64,000 bases of DNA from Anaerolineaceae bacterium (lineage in GTDB: Bacteria; Chloroflexota; Anaerolineae; Aggregatilineales; Phototrophicaceae). Numbering within the stretch: position 1 is the stretch's first letter; the number at the start of each line of letters is the position of its first letter. Position numbers and translations under genes: made by a program. The DNA is taken from positions 372,001-436,000 of the forward strand of contig PABP01000021.1 in the NCBI GenBank assembly GCA_002699585.1, written 5' to 3'. Positions 1 to 8,245 of the stretch are shown one piece after another. A model generated the notes under the pieces. It saw only the letters and a program-made list of their open reading frames with translations, did no database searches and was not told the origin of the DNA.

Positions 1-351
1 TGCATCCTCTATCGCGGCATCTGGGCGCATTTCGACATTCAGATCAGTCAGGATGCGATACCCCATATCTGTTGCCAATTCAACCAGATAGCGAGTGAGT
101 TCAGTCGCAAATTCTGGTCGTTTAGACTGCAAGATCTGGTATGTCTTAGGGCTTAAGCGGATTTCAAAATAATCCGGCGCGATAGGTTGCGTGGCTCGGT
201 CAACAGGTAAGCGAAGATTGTCTTCCATACTCCTGACAAGTTGCAGCGCAATATCATGGGCGCTGACGGACTTGCGGAAGAATGACGAAAACACGCCTTC
301 TACCAGGCGTTCCAATCGGGATTCGAGTACGACGATTCTGTTATCGTTCAT
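1..351 (-). CDS. FhaA-like protein, N-terminal DUF3662 domain (partial, runs off left edge)
   Basis: The first 117 codons read MNDNRIVVLESRLERLVEGVF and continue through a block with LERLVEGVF, ALQLVRSMEDN and a DYFEIRLSP stretch. This is the pattern of the DUF3662 domain that precedes a C-terminal FHA domain in FhaA proteins. In Actinobacteria FhaA is a phosphothreonine-reading partner of Ser/Thr kinases and cell-wall factors. The FHA part would lie beyond the window edge and is not seen. There is no Shine-Dalgarno sequence. A TTGGCA/TATAAT promoter ends 7 nt before the ATG, so the message is probably leaderless. The two PknB-like kinases about 58 kb away are possible but unproven partners. 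Confidence 0.75.
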   Translation of the reverse strand, partial: MNDNRIVVLESRLERLVEGVFSSFFRKSVSAHDIALQLVRSMEDNLRLPVDRATQPIAPDYFEIRLSPKTYQILQSKRPEFATELTRYLVELATDMGYRILTDLNVEMRPDAAIEDA

Positions 352-358
352 GTGAGGC

Positions 359-388
359 ATTATAATGGAGGCTTGCGGGTGCTGCCAA
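359..388 (-). promoter_or_regulatory. Promoter of the FhaA-like gene, near-leaderless
   Basis: On the minus strand TTGGCA (383-388) and TATAAT (359-364) are separated by 18 bp. The ATG begins 7 nt after the -10 box, so the predicted start of transcription falls at or next to the start codon. Confidence 0.65.
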
Positions 389-424
389 CGATGATTGCTA
401 TGTCGTTGGGATGCCGTCAGAAAC

Positions 425-467
425 AAAAAGAGAACCCGTCGTCCAACTTGGCGATGGGTTCTCTTTT
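425..467 (-). terminator. Terminator downstream of the PpiC-like gene, T-tracts on both sides
   Basis: A stem AAAGAGAACCC/GGGTTCTCTTT with a loop of about 17 nt is flanked by A and T tracts. It lies 16 nt beyond the PpiC-like stop codon and upstream of the FhaA-like promoter, so it separates the two units. Confidence 0.8.
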
Positions 468-482
468 CAACTGCATCAATGC

Positions 483-1838
483 TTATTGCGGAACGTAATC
501 CGGCCAGTTATCAGCAATGTCGATATTGGCTTCATTTTCTGCCCGCAAGTCTTCAAGGTAGCTTACAAACTGCGATGCTGCCAGTTGGTCGCGCTCTTGA
601 TCTTCAGTTTCGCGCTCTTCACGGGCACGTACCTGAATGATGTGGTAGCCAGCCTGCGTCTGGACAGGGCCACTGATTTCGCCAATCGGCAAACTTAGCA
701 CCGCATCACGGAATTCATCAAAGTAGTTAGCGGCAGCCGCCCAACCCAGTTCGCCACCCTTAGAAGCGGAACCCGGGTCTTGGGATGCAGCCCGCGCCAG
801 TTCACTGAAGGACTCACCATTCTGGAGCGCATCCAGAATTTCCAGGGCTTGTTCTTCTGTATCCACCAGGATATGACGTGAGTTGACATAGGTTGTCGTG
901 CTCATATCGCCAACGACATCTTCCTGCAGAGCGTCGCGCAGCGCCCGGCGCTCAAAGAAGGCGTCAATGGCATCGTTGCCTAACCCGGCATTCTGGCGAA
1001 TATAGCTGGAGAACGCACGCTGATTTTCTTCGAATGCGGCCACCTGTGTGGCTTGTTGTTCTTCAGCCAAAGGCGTACTGGTCGGCTCCAGCGTTGGGAA
1101 CGGCGTGTTGGTCGCAGTTGCCTCTGCTGCCGGAGTGCTGTCCTCAGGCGCATCTGTCGGTAGCGGTGTAGCAGTCGGCTCGGAAGTCGGCGTTGGCGAG
1201 ACAAATGGTGTGGCCGTCTCTGTCGGGATTGGCGTTTCTGTAGGGTCTGTGCCAATCAGGGCAACCTGCGTGGGATCATACCCGTAGAAATCGTTGATAC
1301 CCGCCTGAACTGATTCTTCATCGACTGTGATATTGCGTTCAGCCGCAGCCTGGGCAATGAGCTTATCCTCGACCATGTCGTCCAAGACGCGCTGTCCCAG
1401 TTGGTCAGGGAAGTTCAGCTCGTTCAGCCATGTACTATACGGTTCCTGGCTGAACTGCTGGTTGATCTGTTCGTCAGTAAAGCCAAACGCTTGCAACTGC
1501 GAGACGGTGCCGTTGATTTGTTGTGTAACGCGCGCGCGTTCAAACTCAACTCGGTCGCGGAACTCGCCAACCGTAATCGCTTCGCCGTTAACCGAAGCAA
1601 CAGACTGGCCAGGGACAATGATGTTGTTATAGAAGAGCGCCGCACCAATGAGCAACACGATAATGATACCTATAGCAGCCGAGCCGCGTACAAGCAGCCG
1701 ATTGATGGCATCATCACGTTCTTCGCGTGTATGCGGATGGCCCAGCAAATTATCTAGCCACTTAGGTCCGACGATCTCGCGCTCACCTGCAGTCCGTCGG
1801 CGGCGGGGCCCGCCAGTGGTTTTTTCACGTTTTGCCAT
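483..1838 (-). CDS. Membrane-anchored peptidyl-prolyl isomerase (SurA/PrsA-like parvulin)
   Basis: The 451-residue protein has a basic cytoplasmic N-terminus, one membrane segment at about 53-70 and an extracytoplasmic body. A SurA-type N-domain starts at VNGEAITVGEF. The parvulin (rotamase) domain lies at about 318-410, with SRHILVDTEEQA, a GGELGW turn and a GYHIIQV strand. Such proteins help secreted proteins fold outside the membrane. A Thr/Pro-rich stretch of about 70 residues (about 195-265) interrupts the chaperone half before the helix that leads to the parvulin domain, which is unusual. The start is supported by GGAGGA 5 nt upstream. The gene appears to be a single unit ending at the 425-467 hairpin. 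Confidence 0.85.
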   Translation of the reverse strand: MAKREKTTGGPRRRRTAGEREIVGPKWLDNLLGHPHTREERDDAINRLLVRGSAAIGIIIVLLIGAALFYNNIIVPGQSVASVNGEAITVGEFRDRVEFERARVTQQINGTVSQLQAFGFTDEQINQQFSQEPYSTWLNELNFPDQLGQRVLDDMVEDKLIAQAAAERNITVDEESVQAGINDFYGYDPTQVALIGTDPTETPIPTETATPFVSPTPTSEPTATPLPTDAPEDSTPAAEATATNTPFPTLEPTSTPLAEEQQATQVAAFEENQRAFSSYIRQNAGLGNDAIDAFFERRALRDALQEDVVGDMSTTTYVNSRHILVDTEEQALEILDALQNGESFSELARAASQDPGSASKGGELGWAAAANYFDEFRDAVLSLPIGEISGPVQTQAGYHIIQVRAREERETEDQERDQLAASQFVSYLEDLRAENEANIDIADNWPDYVPQ

Positions 1839-1976
1839 ATGTCCTCCGCACGTTTACGTTAAATGTCTAAAAACGACTGGTTTCGTTCATAGATTAATGG
1901 GGTCATCTAACGTAACCGTTGATGTGTGTTTACGTTGTGCTCTTAAAATGATAAATGCAAAATGTTAAATGAATGA

Positions 1977-2005
1977 GGGCATAGCTACTTTTGATAACCA
2001 TGCCC
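1977..2005 (-). terminator. Weak terminator hairpin after rpsR
   Basis: GGGCAT (1977-1982) pairs with ATGCCC (2000-2005) 18 nt beyond the rpsR stop codon. The minus-strand tail is only moderately T-rich. The rest of the gap 1839-2022 shows no gene. Confidence 0.4.
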
Positions 2006-2022
2006 CGTTCGTGTTTATTGGG

Positions 2023-2262
2023 TTAGTCGCCTGCATCGATATAGGGTAGTAGGGCCAGATACCGAGCGCGCTTGATTTCGCGTGCCAGTTCGCGCTGGCA
2101 GCGAGCACAGTTACCAGTCTGACGGCGGGGTTTAATTTTGCCAGTTTCTGTCAGGAACTGGTGCTGAATGCTATCGATGTCTTTGTAGTCGAAGCATTTG
2201 CCGTCTGGGCAGTAATACGCGCGACGGCGGCCACGACGACGGGAACGTCTGGGTCTGCTCAC
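2023..2262 (-). CDS. rpsR: 30S ribosomal protein S18
   Basis: A 79-residue protein with a very basic N-terminus ([12 protein letters not shown]), the S18 core [23 protein letters not shown] and a C-terminal [26 protein letters not shown]. It has four cysteines in two pairs (CPDGKC and CARC), which marks a zinc-binding C+ paralogue form. Start is GTG with GGAG about 10 nt upstream. It is the last gene of the rpsF-ssb-rpsR operon. S18 binds S6 in the platform of the small subunit. Confidence 0.97.
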   Translation of the reverse strand: MSRPRRSRRRGRRRAYYCPDGKCFDYKDIDSIQHQFLTETGKIKPRRQTGNCARCQRELAREIKRARYLALLPYIDAGD

Positions 2263-2293
2263 GTTAGTTACTCCATCTGTCTACTTAAGATGC

Positions 2294-2686
2294 CTAAAAC
2301 GCATAGTCATCGGTCGTGTCGGCATCACTTGGACTGTCAAAATAGGTGTTGTTGCGTTCACTCAGCAAGATCATTTCATTGGCGACAAGCTCTGTGCGGA
2401 AGTGACGCTTACCGCTGTCATCTTCCCAACCGCGCGTCTGCAAACGGCCTTCGACATAGACTTGTTGGCCTTTATTGAGATGCGAATTGCAGATCTCGGC
2501 CAGGTTGCCCCAGGTCACCACATTAAACCATTCGGTTTCTTCGTGGCGTTCACCTTCGGCAGATGTCCAGGTGCGGTTCGTTGCTACACTAAAGCTTGTT
2601 ACCGGTCGGCCACTGGGCGTATAACGCATTTCTGGGTCGCGCCCAACATGACCAATAATCATGACCTTGTTCAATCCACGAGACAT
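2294..2686 (-). CDS. ssb: Single-stranded DNA-binding protein
   Basis: 130 residues opening with MSRGLNKVMIIGHVGRDPEMRYTPSG, a typical OB fold, then EWFNVVTWGNLAEICNSHLNKGQQVYVEGRL. The short C-terminal tail ends in the acidic tip DDYAF, the docking peptide for replication and repair partners. It lies between rpsF and rpsR, the classic bacterial order, with an AGGGGGA ribosome site. It coats ssDNA as a tetramer during replication, repair and recombination. Confidence 0.96.
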   Translation of the reverse strand: MSRGLNKVMIIGHVGRDPEMRYTPSGRPVTSFSVATNRTWTSAEGERHEETEWFNVVTWGNLAEICNSHLNKGQQVYVEGRLQTRGWEDDSGKRHFRTELVANEMILLSERNNTYFDSPSDADTTDDYAF

Positions 2687-2769
2687 ACGGTAATCCCCCT
2701 AATTGGCATGTGCAGCGTGTGGTTGTCATCACTTATGCACAGGGGATTATACCGCATTGTCACGTCGAC

Positions 2770-3282
2770 TTAGCTTTCTTCTTTGTCTTCTTCGTCGCTC
2801 TCGTCAGCGTCAGCCTCGGCGGCTTCTTCCTCAGCTTCGTCAGCAACTTCGTCATCAGCAGCTTCTTCGGCCTCATCGGCACTTTCGGCTTCTTCTGATG
2901 TCGGTTCATCCGCTGCGGTTTCTTCCTCAGCTTCGTCAGCCTCGTCTTCACTTTCGCCCTTGCGTGCTTCAGCTTCAGCTTCTTCATCACGCAGAACCAG
3001 ATAACGCAAAACCGGCGTGAACACCTTCAAGTTAAGTTCTAACTCTGGCAGGTGACTGGGGTCAATTTCAGCGCTAATCAGGATATACAGCCCATCGCGT
3101 TGGCCATCAATTTCGTAAGCCAGTTTGCGACGACCAAAACGGGTACGATCAATGCGGGTGACATTGCCGTATTCATTGTTCTCACCTTCGATCCAGCTTA
3201 CTACCTGGTCGAGGGCTGTTTGCGTTTCGTCATCCGTAGATAGAATACGAAACACGAATGGTAACTCATATGGACGTTTCAT
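2770..3282 (-). CDS. rpsF: 30S ribosomal protein S6 with long acidic tail
   Basis: The S6 fold spans about residues 1-98 (YELPFVFRILSTDDETQTALDQV, GRRKLAYEIDGQRDGLYILI, VLRYLVLRDEE). About 65 residues follow that are almost only Glu, Asp, Ala and Ser, giving 170 aa against about 95-135 in most bacteria. S6 heterodimerises with S18, and both are encoded here. In E. coli, glutamates are added to the S6 C-terminus by RimK; here acidity is encoded, so a parallel is tempting but is inference. The nearest AGGAG lies 14 nt from the ATG and can pair with CTCC just before the start codon. Confidence 0.95.
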   Translation of the reverse strand: MKRPYELPFVFRILSTDDETQTALDQVVSWIEGENNEYGNVTRIDRTRFGRRKLAYEIDGQRDGLYILISAEIDPSHLPELELNLKVFTPVLRYLVLRDEEAEAEARKGESEDEADEAEEETAADEPTSEEAESADEAEEAADDEVADEAEEEAAEADADESDEEDKEES

Positions 3283-3383
3283 CGGGAGGTTTGTTGCTCC
3301 TTTCCTCGGATATTAGCCCCATGGTGCACTAGCGTGTCGTTATGGAGCGGAAAGACCTTGGATTGTTAATGGTTGACTGCGAA

Positions 3384-3412
3384 ATGTTACAGCAACCAGC
3401 ATGGATTGGCAA
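3384..3412 (-). promoter_or_regulatory. Candidate promoter of the rpsF-ssb-rpsR operon
   Basis: TTGCCA (3407-3412), a 17-bp spacer and TAACAT (3384-3389) on the minus strand. This predicts a leader of about 95 nt before rpsF, long enough for the S6:S18 autoregulatory RNA known from other bacteria. I could not confirm that fold. Confidence 0.5.
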
Positions 3413-3439
3413 CGGTTAACTTTACTTGTGGCCTTGCTT

Positions 3440-4903
3440 TCAGACCTGTTTTTGCTCGTCTTCAGCCTGGGTGAGGACCAACCGCGAGCTAGCCAGACAC
3501 AAGGCAACAATCAGCCAGAACCAGGTAATGGATGCCTGGAAATCCTGCCGGAAGAAGTAGAGATCCGCAAATGCGTTGACCAGTGCGGTGAACAGGGCGA
3601 TATGGTAGCCCAGATGGATCGACTCCAGGTCGGGATGCACACGCGCATATTGCCATGCGCGATACCCATAACGGAAGACGCTGCCCATCGCCAGTAAGAA
3701 GAACAGCACACCCACTAATCCGATCTGGTTGGCCATAATCAGGTACATATTGGCGACATCTGTATACACGGCGGCTGTCGGCGTTCCTGTAAAGCCGATG
3801 CCCATAATAGGATACTGTCGAATTAAGTTAAGCGAGTCCGTCCATTCTCCGATGCGCATCTGGGTCGCCAGATCAGCGCCCTGCAACGCCTGGAAGATGC
3901 GATCAATGTAACCCTGCGTTTGTGGCAGCAAGAACAGCAGCGCTGCTGCGATCACGAGCAAGGGTAAATAGCGTCTATAGCGCAAAATAGCGATGATGCT
4001 TAACCCAGCCGCCAATGCCAGGAAAGAAGCTCGCGATGAACTGAGCATGAGAGCCAGTGTCACGATACCTAGTGATGTAAAAGTTAGCCAGCGATATTTG
4101 AGCACCGGTTGGCGTGCGAAGACTTGTGGCGCGATCAACGCGGCGGCTGTCGCTAGCAGGCCACCCAGCGTATTGGGGTCAATCCAGGTGCCAATGGCGC
4201 GTTCGCCCAACTCCGGTGTGGATTCTATGTAGCGAATGACGCCGCCGCCAGGGTAACCGATCCGCTGGAGGCGCACCAATAAGCTCTCAGCCAGCGTGTC
4301 ATTGAGCAAGTACAGTCCAATGGCCAGTAGCGCCTGCAACGTGACGAGCGTCATAATCACCAGCACAAGCTGCCTTAGGGTTCGCGGCTCACGCAAGTAG
4401 TCCACTAGAACATAAACCAGACTGATGCTCAGCAAAGTTTCCGCAAATTGGCGGATGGTATTGCTATTGGGCATGCCATATTGCATGCCGACCGCAAATG
4501 CGAAGATCAACCAGAAGATATAGAATGTGATGAACACATGTGGAATGACCAGCTTAAGCTGTCGATGCTTGCCTGTCATCCACAGCAGCAAATAGATCAA
4601 CACAAATGCGCCCAGTCCTAGGTCAAGCAGGGTAGGCGTAAAACCAATCTTAAATGGCAGTGTCCCAAACGGTAATAAAAACAGAATAGCCATTGCTCCA
4701 TAGAGCGCAGCCTTGATATTCGTCATGATGAACAGCCCGACGAGCAGCACTGCTACCAGCCCAACCGTCAAAATTGGGCCAATGGTGGCGATGCCTAAGC
4801 CCAATAGTCCGGCGATAATCCCGATGCTCAAACCAACCATGACGCCATATAGACGTGGGTCCAGGTCAGCGATCCAATTCTGTAGACCTTTAACGGCGTC
4901 CAT
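3440..4903 (-). CDS. O-antigen ligase / polysaccharide polymerase-like membrane protein
   Basis: 487 residues with roughly ten to twelve hydrophobic segments and a large extracytoplasmic loop. The Wzy_C-type core SSSRASFLALAAGLSI lies in the middle and an ERAIGTWIDPNTLGG loop precedes it. The family joins or polymerises undecaprenyl-linked sugar chains on the outer face of the membrane. It is the last gene of the polysaccharide cluster and overlaps the YfhO-like gene by 14 nt. The ATG has GAGGA 8 nt upstream. Polymerase versus ligase cannot be decided from sequence. Confidence 0.8.
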   Translation of the reverse strand: MDAVKGLQNWIADLDPRLYGVMVGLSIGIIAGLLGLGIATIGPILTVGLVAVLLVGLFIMTNIKAALYGAMAILFLLPFGTLPFKIGFTPTLLDLGLGAFVLIYLLLWMTGKHRQLKLVIPHVFITFYIFWLIFAFAVGMQYGMPNSNTIRQFAETLLSISLVYVLVDYLREPRTLRQLVLVIMTLVTLQALLAIGLYLLNDTLAESLLVRLQRIGYPGGGVIRYIESTPELGERAIGTWIDPNTLGGLLATAAALIAPQVFARQPVLKYRWLTFTSLGIVTLALMLSSSRASFLALAAGLSIIAILRYRRYLPLLVIAAALLFLLPQTQGYIDRIFQALQGADLATQMRIGEWTDSLNLIRQYPIMGIGFTGTPTAAVYTDVANMYLIMANQIGLVGVLFFLLAMGSVFRYGYRAWQYARVHPDLESIHLGYHIALFTALVNAFADLYFFRQDFQASITWFWLIVALCLASSRLVLTQAEDEQKQV

Positions 4904-7118
4904 TGTCTTGTCCTCGATGACTTATTCCCATAACCTGCATCAGCCCGAAGCCGATGACTGCTAGCCAGGTGGCCGCGCTCAAAATCGCGCCAAGGCGATA
5001 CGACAGCGGATTATAGACCAGTTCAAGCTGATGTGTCCCGGTCGGAATTTCAAAGGCTGTCAGTGCCCCGTAAGCACGGCGAATCTCGATAGGCTCACCA
5101 TCAAGCCGTGCTTCCCAACCTGGATAATCAATCTGAGCCAATGACAGTATGGCATTGGCTTCAGTCGTTATATCAATTTGAATGCGTTCGGGTGCATAGG
5201 TGCTTACAACGACTTCGCCTTCTGCTGATTCTCCCTCACCAACCGCAAAATCGCTCTCGCCTAATAGAATAACCGACTCGCGCGGTTGATAGTTGGGGTC
5301 ATTGACCAATGCCTGGGCGAATGTATCACTATCGACCACATCAACTTTGGTCATCAGCATGGCAAATGGCCGTGGATCATCAAGTTGATGCAAATAGACG
5401 GTTCCCTGGCTGTCGCTGCCTTCGGCAATGACGGTCGTCGGAACATGCAGCGTATCACGCTCACTGTATACATATTTGACCGCGAATAACTCCCATGCCA
5501 GCGGATTGTTGATGTAATTGCTGTAAATCAAATCATAGGCGCTGCTCAAAAAGAGTGGGCTAATCCCGCGAATATCCATCACCGAATAGAGACTGCCGTA
5601 ATTCGCTTCCAAACCCCGGAAACCATCTACGCGAAATAGGCTGCTATCATTCACAACGGGCTGAATAAGTTCAGAAGGTTTGATGCTCAGTTGTTCCATT
5701 GCGGGTATCGATTCGTAGTTGGTGTCGGCATCGATATTCACGCTGAACAACTCGAACACGATCAATCCCACTAGGGCAAATACGGCCCAATGGGCATGTT
5801 GTGTGCCCAAGAAACCGCTGATGAGCACAACACACCAGGCAACGACTGTACTCAACACACCGATGCCTATATACATGCCATAGGTTGCGCTATCGCCTAG
5901 CCATGCCACAAAAATTACCGTCGTGATGAAAGTCAGCAGCCCCGCGACAGATATGCCTGTGTTTCTGAGCCAAATTCGATGCGTAGGCAGACAAGCGATG
6001 CCACTACCAGCTAATATTGCCAGACTGCTCGTGACCAGCAGGGCAGCGCGTTCCTGCCCCCTGAAGAATCTCAAACCGGGCAAGACGTTATAAACCGCAT
6101 GATACAGTACACTGTTCGCGCCAAAGCTCAATAGCAGCGCAATGACGCTCAGTCCAAGCCAGAAGATGCTATCTCGGCAGCGATTGCGAACTGCGTAAGC
6201 GGCCAGTATCAGCGCCGGAATCCCCACATACAGTGGCGACCAGTAGCTCATCGTACCCGGCATGACAAACTGAATGACATCCTGTAACGGAAAGCCATTG
6301 CTCTTGGCATCAAAGCCAAAATCGCTGCGCGTCGCCAGCATCAGATATTCAACACCGGGTAGCAGCGTTACGGCGGTGATGCCAACTGTCACGATGCCCA
6401 TCATCACCGTACCCACTAAAAAGTCCCGTAGTCGTGCCTGTGTGACATACACACGATAACCAAAATAACCGACCATCGCGTAGGTCAGGAACCAGCTTGT
6501 CTGCGGGTGGCCGGCCATCCATGACAGTCCCAGCGCGAAACCTGCCAGGATCATCCAGCGCCATTGATAGCCATTTCGGGTCGCTAAAAAGATACCGCTT
6601 GCGGCCAGTGGTAGCCACACAGCCGCTTCTAGCAAAGCCAATTGCAGTGGCGGGGAGCCAGCCGTGAAGCCGCCATAGGACATGATGATGGCGCTACCCA
6701 AAGCAGCGAGGATGCTGTGCTGACTTCCTATAGTCAGTAAACGTACATAGCCGTACATCAAGACAGATAGCAGCAACACATGGAACGCGGCTTCTAGCTG
6801 CAAGGCATTATAGGACCAGTCCCCCGCCAGTTTGCTCAATCCAATCGTCACCAGCCGTGGTGGATAGAATACCGCCGCTTGCGTATCAGCGATAAACGGA
6901 AATCCGCCGTTGTTATAAGGATTCCACAGCGGGACTTCGCCTGCACTCATGCGCTCGTACTGATAGGCCCCGAATGCCACAAACTGCCCGGAAAAATCGC
7001 CCTTCTTGAACGAAGCCTGGTCAGCGGCAATCGGCGTCAGAATGCGCCAGAAGAAGGTAGCCCAAAAGACAACCAATAGACCAATGGCCAGGGCGTCATA
7101 GCGCCTACGACTGAGCAA
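4890..7118 (-). CDS. YfhO-family membrane protein
   Basis: 742 residues: a polytopic N-terminal part of about twelve segments (ending near residue 430), an extracytoplasmic C-domain with PGWEARLDGEPIEIRRAYGALTAFEIPTGTHQLELVYNP, and a last membrane helix. That C-terminal motif is the hallmark of bacterial YfhO proteins, which resemble GT-C glycosyltransferases and in Firmicutes help glycosylate lipoteichoic acid. The start is TTG with AAGGTGG upstream and overlaps the GT4 stop region by 14 nt, indicating translational coupling. The acceptor here is unknown. Confidence 0.82.
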   Translation of the reverse strand: MLSRRRYDALAIGLLVVFWATFFWRILTPIAADQASFKKGDFSGQFVAFGAYQYERMSAGEVPLWNPYNNGGFPFIADTQAAVFYPPRLVTIGLSKLAGDWSYNALQLEAAFHVLLLSVLMYGYVRLLTIGSQHSILAALGSAIIMSYGGFTAGSPPLQLALLEAAVWLPLAASGIFLATRNGYQWRWMILAGFALGLSWMAGHPQTSWFLTYAMVGYFGYRVYVTQARLRDFLVGTVMMGIVTVGITAVTLLPGVEYLMLATRSDFGFDAKSNGFPLQDVIQFVMPGTMSYWSPLYVGIPALILAAYAVRNRCRDSIFWLGLSVIALLLSFGANSVLYHAVYNVLPGLRFFRGQERAALLVTSSLAILAGSGIACLPTHRIWLRNTGISVAGLLTFITTVIFVAWLGDSATYGMYIGIGVLSTVVAWCVVLISGFLGTQHAHWAVFALVGLIVFELFSVNIDADTNYESIPAMEQLSIKPSELIQPVVNDSSLFRVDGFRGLEANYGSLYSVMDIRGISPLFLSSAYDLIYSNYINNPLAWELFAVKYVYSERDTLHVPTTVIAEGSDSQGTVYLHQLDDPRPFAMLMTKVDVVDSDTFAQALVNDPNYQPRESVILLGESDFAVGEGESAEGEVVVSTYAPERIQIDITTEANAILSLAQIDYPGWEARLDGEPIEIRRAYGALTAFEIPTGTHQLELVYNPLSYRLGAILSAATWLAVIGFGLMQVMGISHRGQDNGRR

Positions 7119-8241
7119 GATGCCACCTTATAACGTCTTGGAAAAAGTCTTCTGTTTGTTGGACTATTGTTTCCCAGGTAAACTCGGCTTTCAGTTGCCG
7201 GACGCTGTCTTGTAGACTTTCGCGTTCACCAGGGTCATTTGCCAGTTTAGTAATGGCTTCTGCGATTTTGTCAGGCCGATAAGGCGGAACCAGAGCGAAC
7301 CGATTTTCATTGATGGATGATATCGGGACGGTTGGCTCTGTTGTGATTATCACGCATTCTTGCTCAATAGCCGCTAGTAGGGTCCCACGACGAAAGGATG
7401 CACCGTCACGGTAGGGAAGTGTGACGAGGTCACATCTTTGTAGATAGGCCGCGACGTCGTTTTCTGGTAAGTAGCCCGTAAAAATAATCTGATCTTCAAG
7501 ATCATACTCCGCAATCAGATCATCAATTTCCTGGGCATACTGGACATTCGTAGGATCGGAATGGCCGTGTCGCTCCCCGATAATCAGTAACTTAATGGTG
7601 CTATCTATGTGGATCAACGGTAGCGCTCGGATCAGATCATCCAGGCCCTTGCTATGGTTGATGAATCCAAAATAGCCGACAACGAATGCATCACGTAGGC
7701 GCTCATCAATAATAGATGTATTGGACTCTGCTGTCGGAATGTCGGTTCGGATATTGCTCCCAATGCGTATAAGTTGGCTCCGTGGAAGGTCTCCGATGGT
7801 CTGTTGATCTTCATCGTTGGTGAAGATGCGTCCATCCGAACGCTCAGCCAGATGCCGTACGATCCAGTCGCGCAGAGGCCCAGCCTTAGGGAATAGATAG
7901 GGGAAACGTAGGTCGTGTAACGTTGTCACCAGCGGAACCTGCGCTAGATCTGGCAAGAAGTGTATCCAGGGACTCATACTAAAAGCAGCGGTCTGATAAT
8001 GTAAATTGACAATATCAAGCTGATTGTCATCGGCCCAACGGTTGACATGTTTACTGATGCGCCATCCCCAGTTCTTGACGGTATCCACCTGTATTTGATC
8101 GTCTTGCTGTTGACCGTCTTCACTGGTTAGCACATAGATCTGATGCCCTGTTCTGGCCAATTCGGTCCCCAAAATACGAGTGAACGTAGCAATGCCGCCT
8201 CGCATCGGTGGATATTCGCCAGTGATGAAGCCAATACGCAT
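7105..8241 (-). CDS. Glycosyltransferase family 4 (GT-B fold)
   Basis: 378 residues starting MRIGFITGEYPPMRGGIATFTRILG, the N-terminal Rossmann signature of family 4 transferases. VGYFGFINHSKGLDDLIRALP begins the C-terminal donor-binding lobe, and LPYRDGASFRRGTLLAAIEQ replaces the usual EGFGL region. The longer reading frame begins 96 nt upstream, but it would overlap the GT2 gene and lacks this conserved start. Position 8241 lies 4 nt after the GT2 stop codon. Donor is unknown; GDP-rhamnose made by the neighbouring gmd/rmd is an inference. Confidence 0.85.
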   Translation of the reverse strand: MRIGFITGEYPPMRGGIATFTRILGTELARTGHQIYVLTSEDGQQQDDQIQVDTVKNWGWRISKHVNRWADDNQLDIVNLHYQTAAFSMSPWIHFLPDLAQVPLVTTLHDLRFPYLFPKAGPLRDWIVRHLAERSDGRIFTNDEDQQTIGDLPRSQLIRIGSNIRTDIPTAESNTSIIDERLRDAFVVGYFGFINHSKGLDDLIRALPLIHIDSTIKLLIIGERHGHSDPTNVQYAQEIDDLIAEYDLEDQIIFTGYLPENDVAAYLQRCDLVTLPYRDGASFRRGTLLAAIEQECVIITTEPTVPISSINENRFALVPPYRPDKIAEAITKLANDPGERESLQDSVRQLKAEFTWETIVQQTEDFFQDVIRWHLAQS

Positions 8242-8245
8242 AGGC

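Noticed and set aside
2783-3004. Serine-rich plus-strand frame
   Set aside because: Shadow of the acidic GAN/GCN-coded tail of rpsF.
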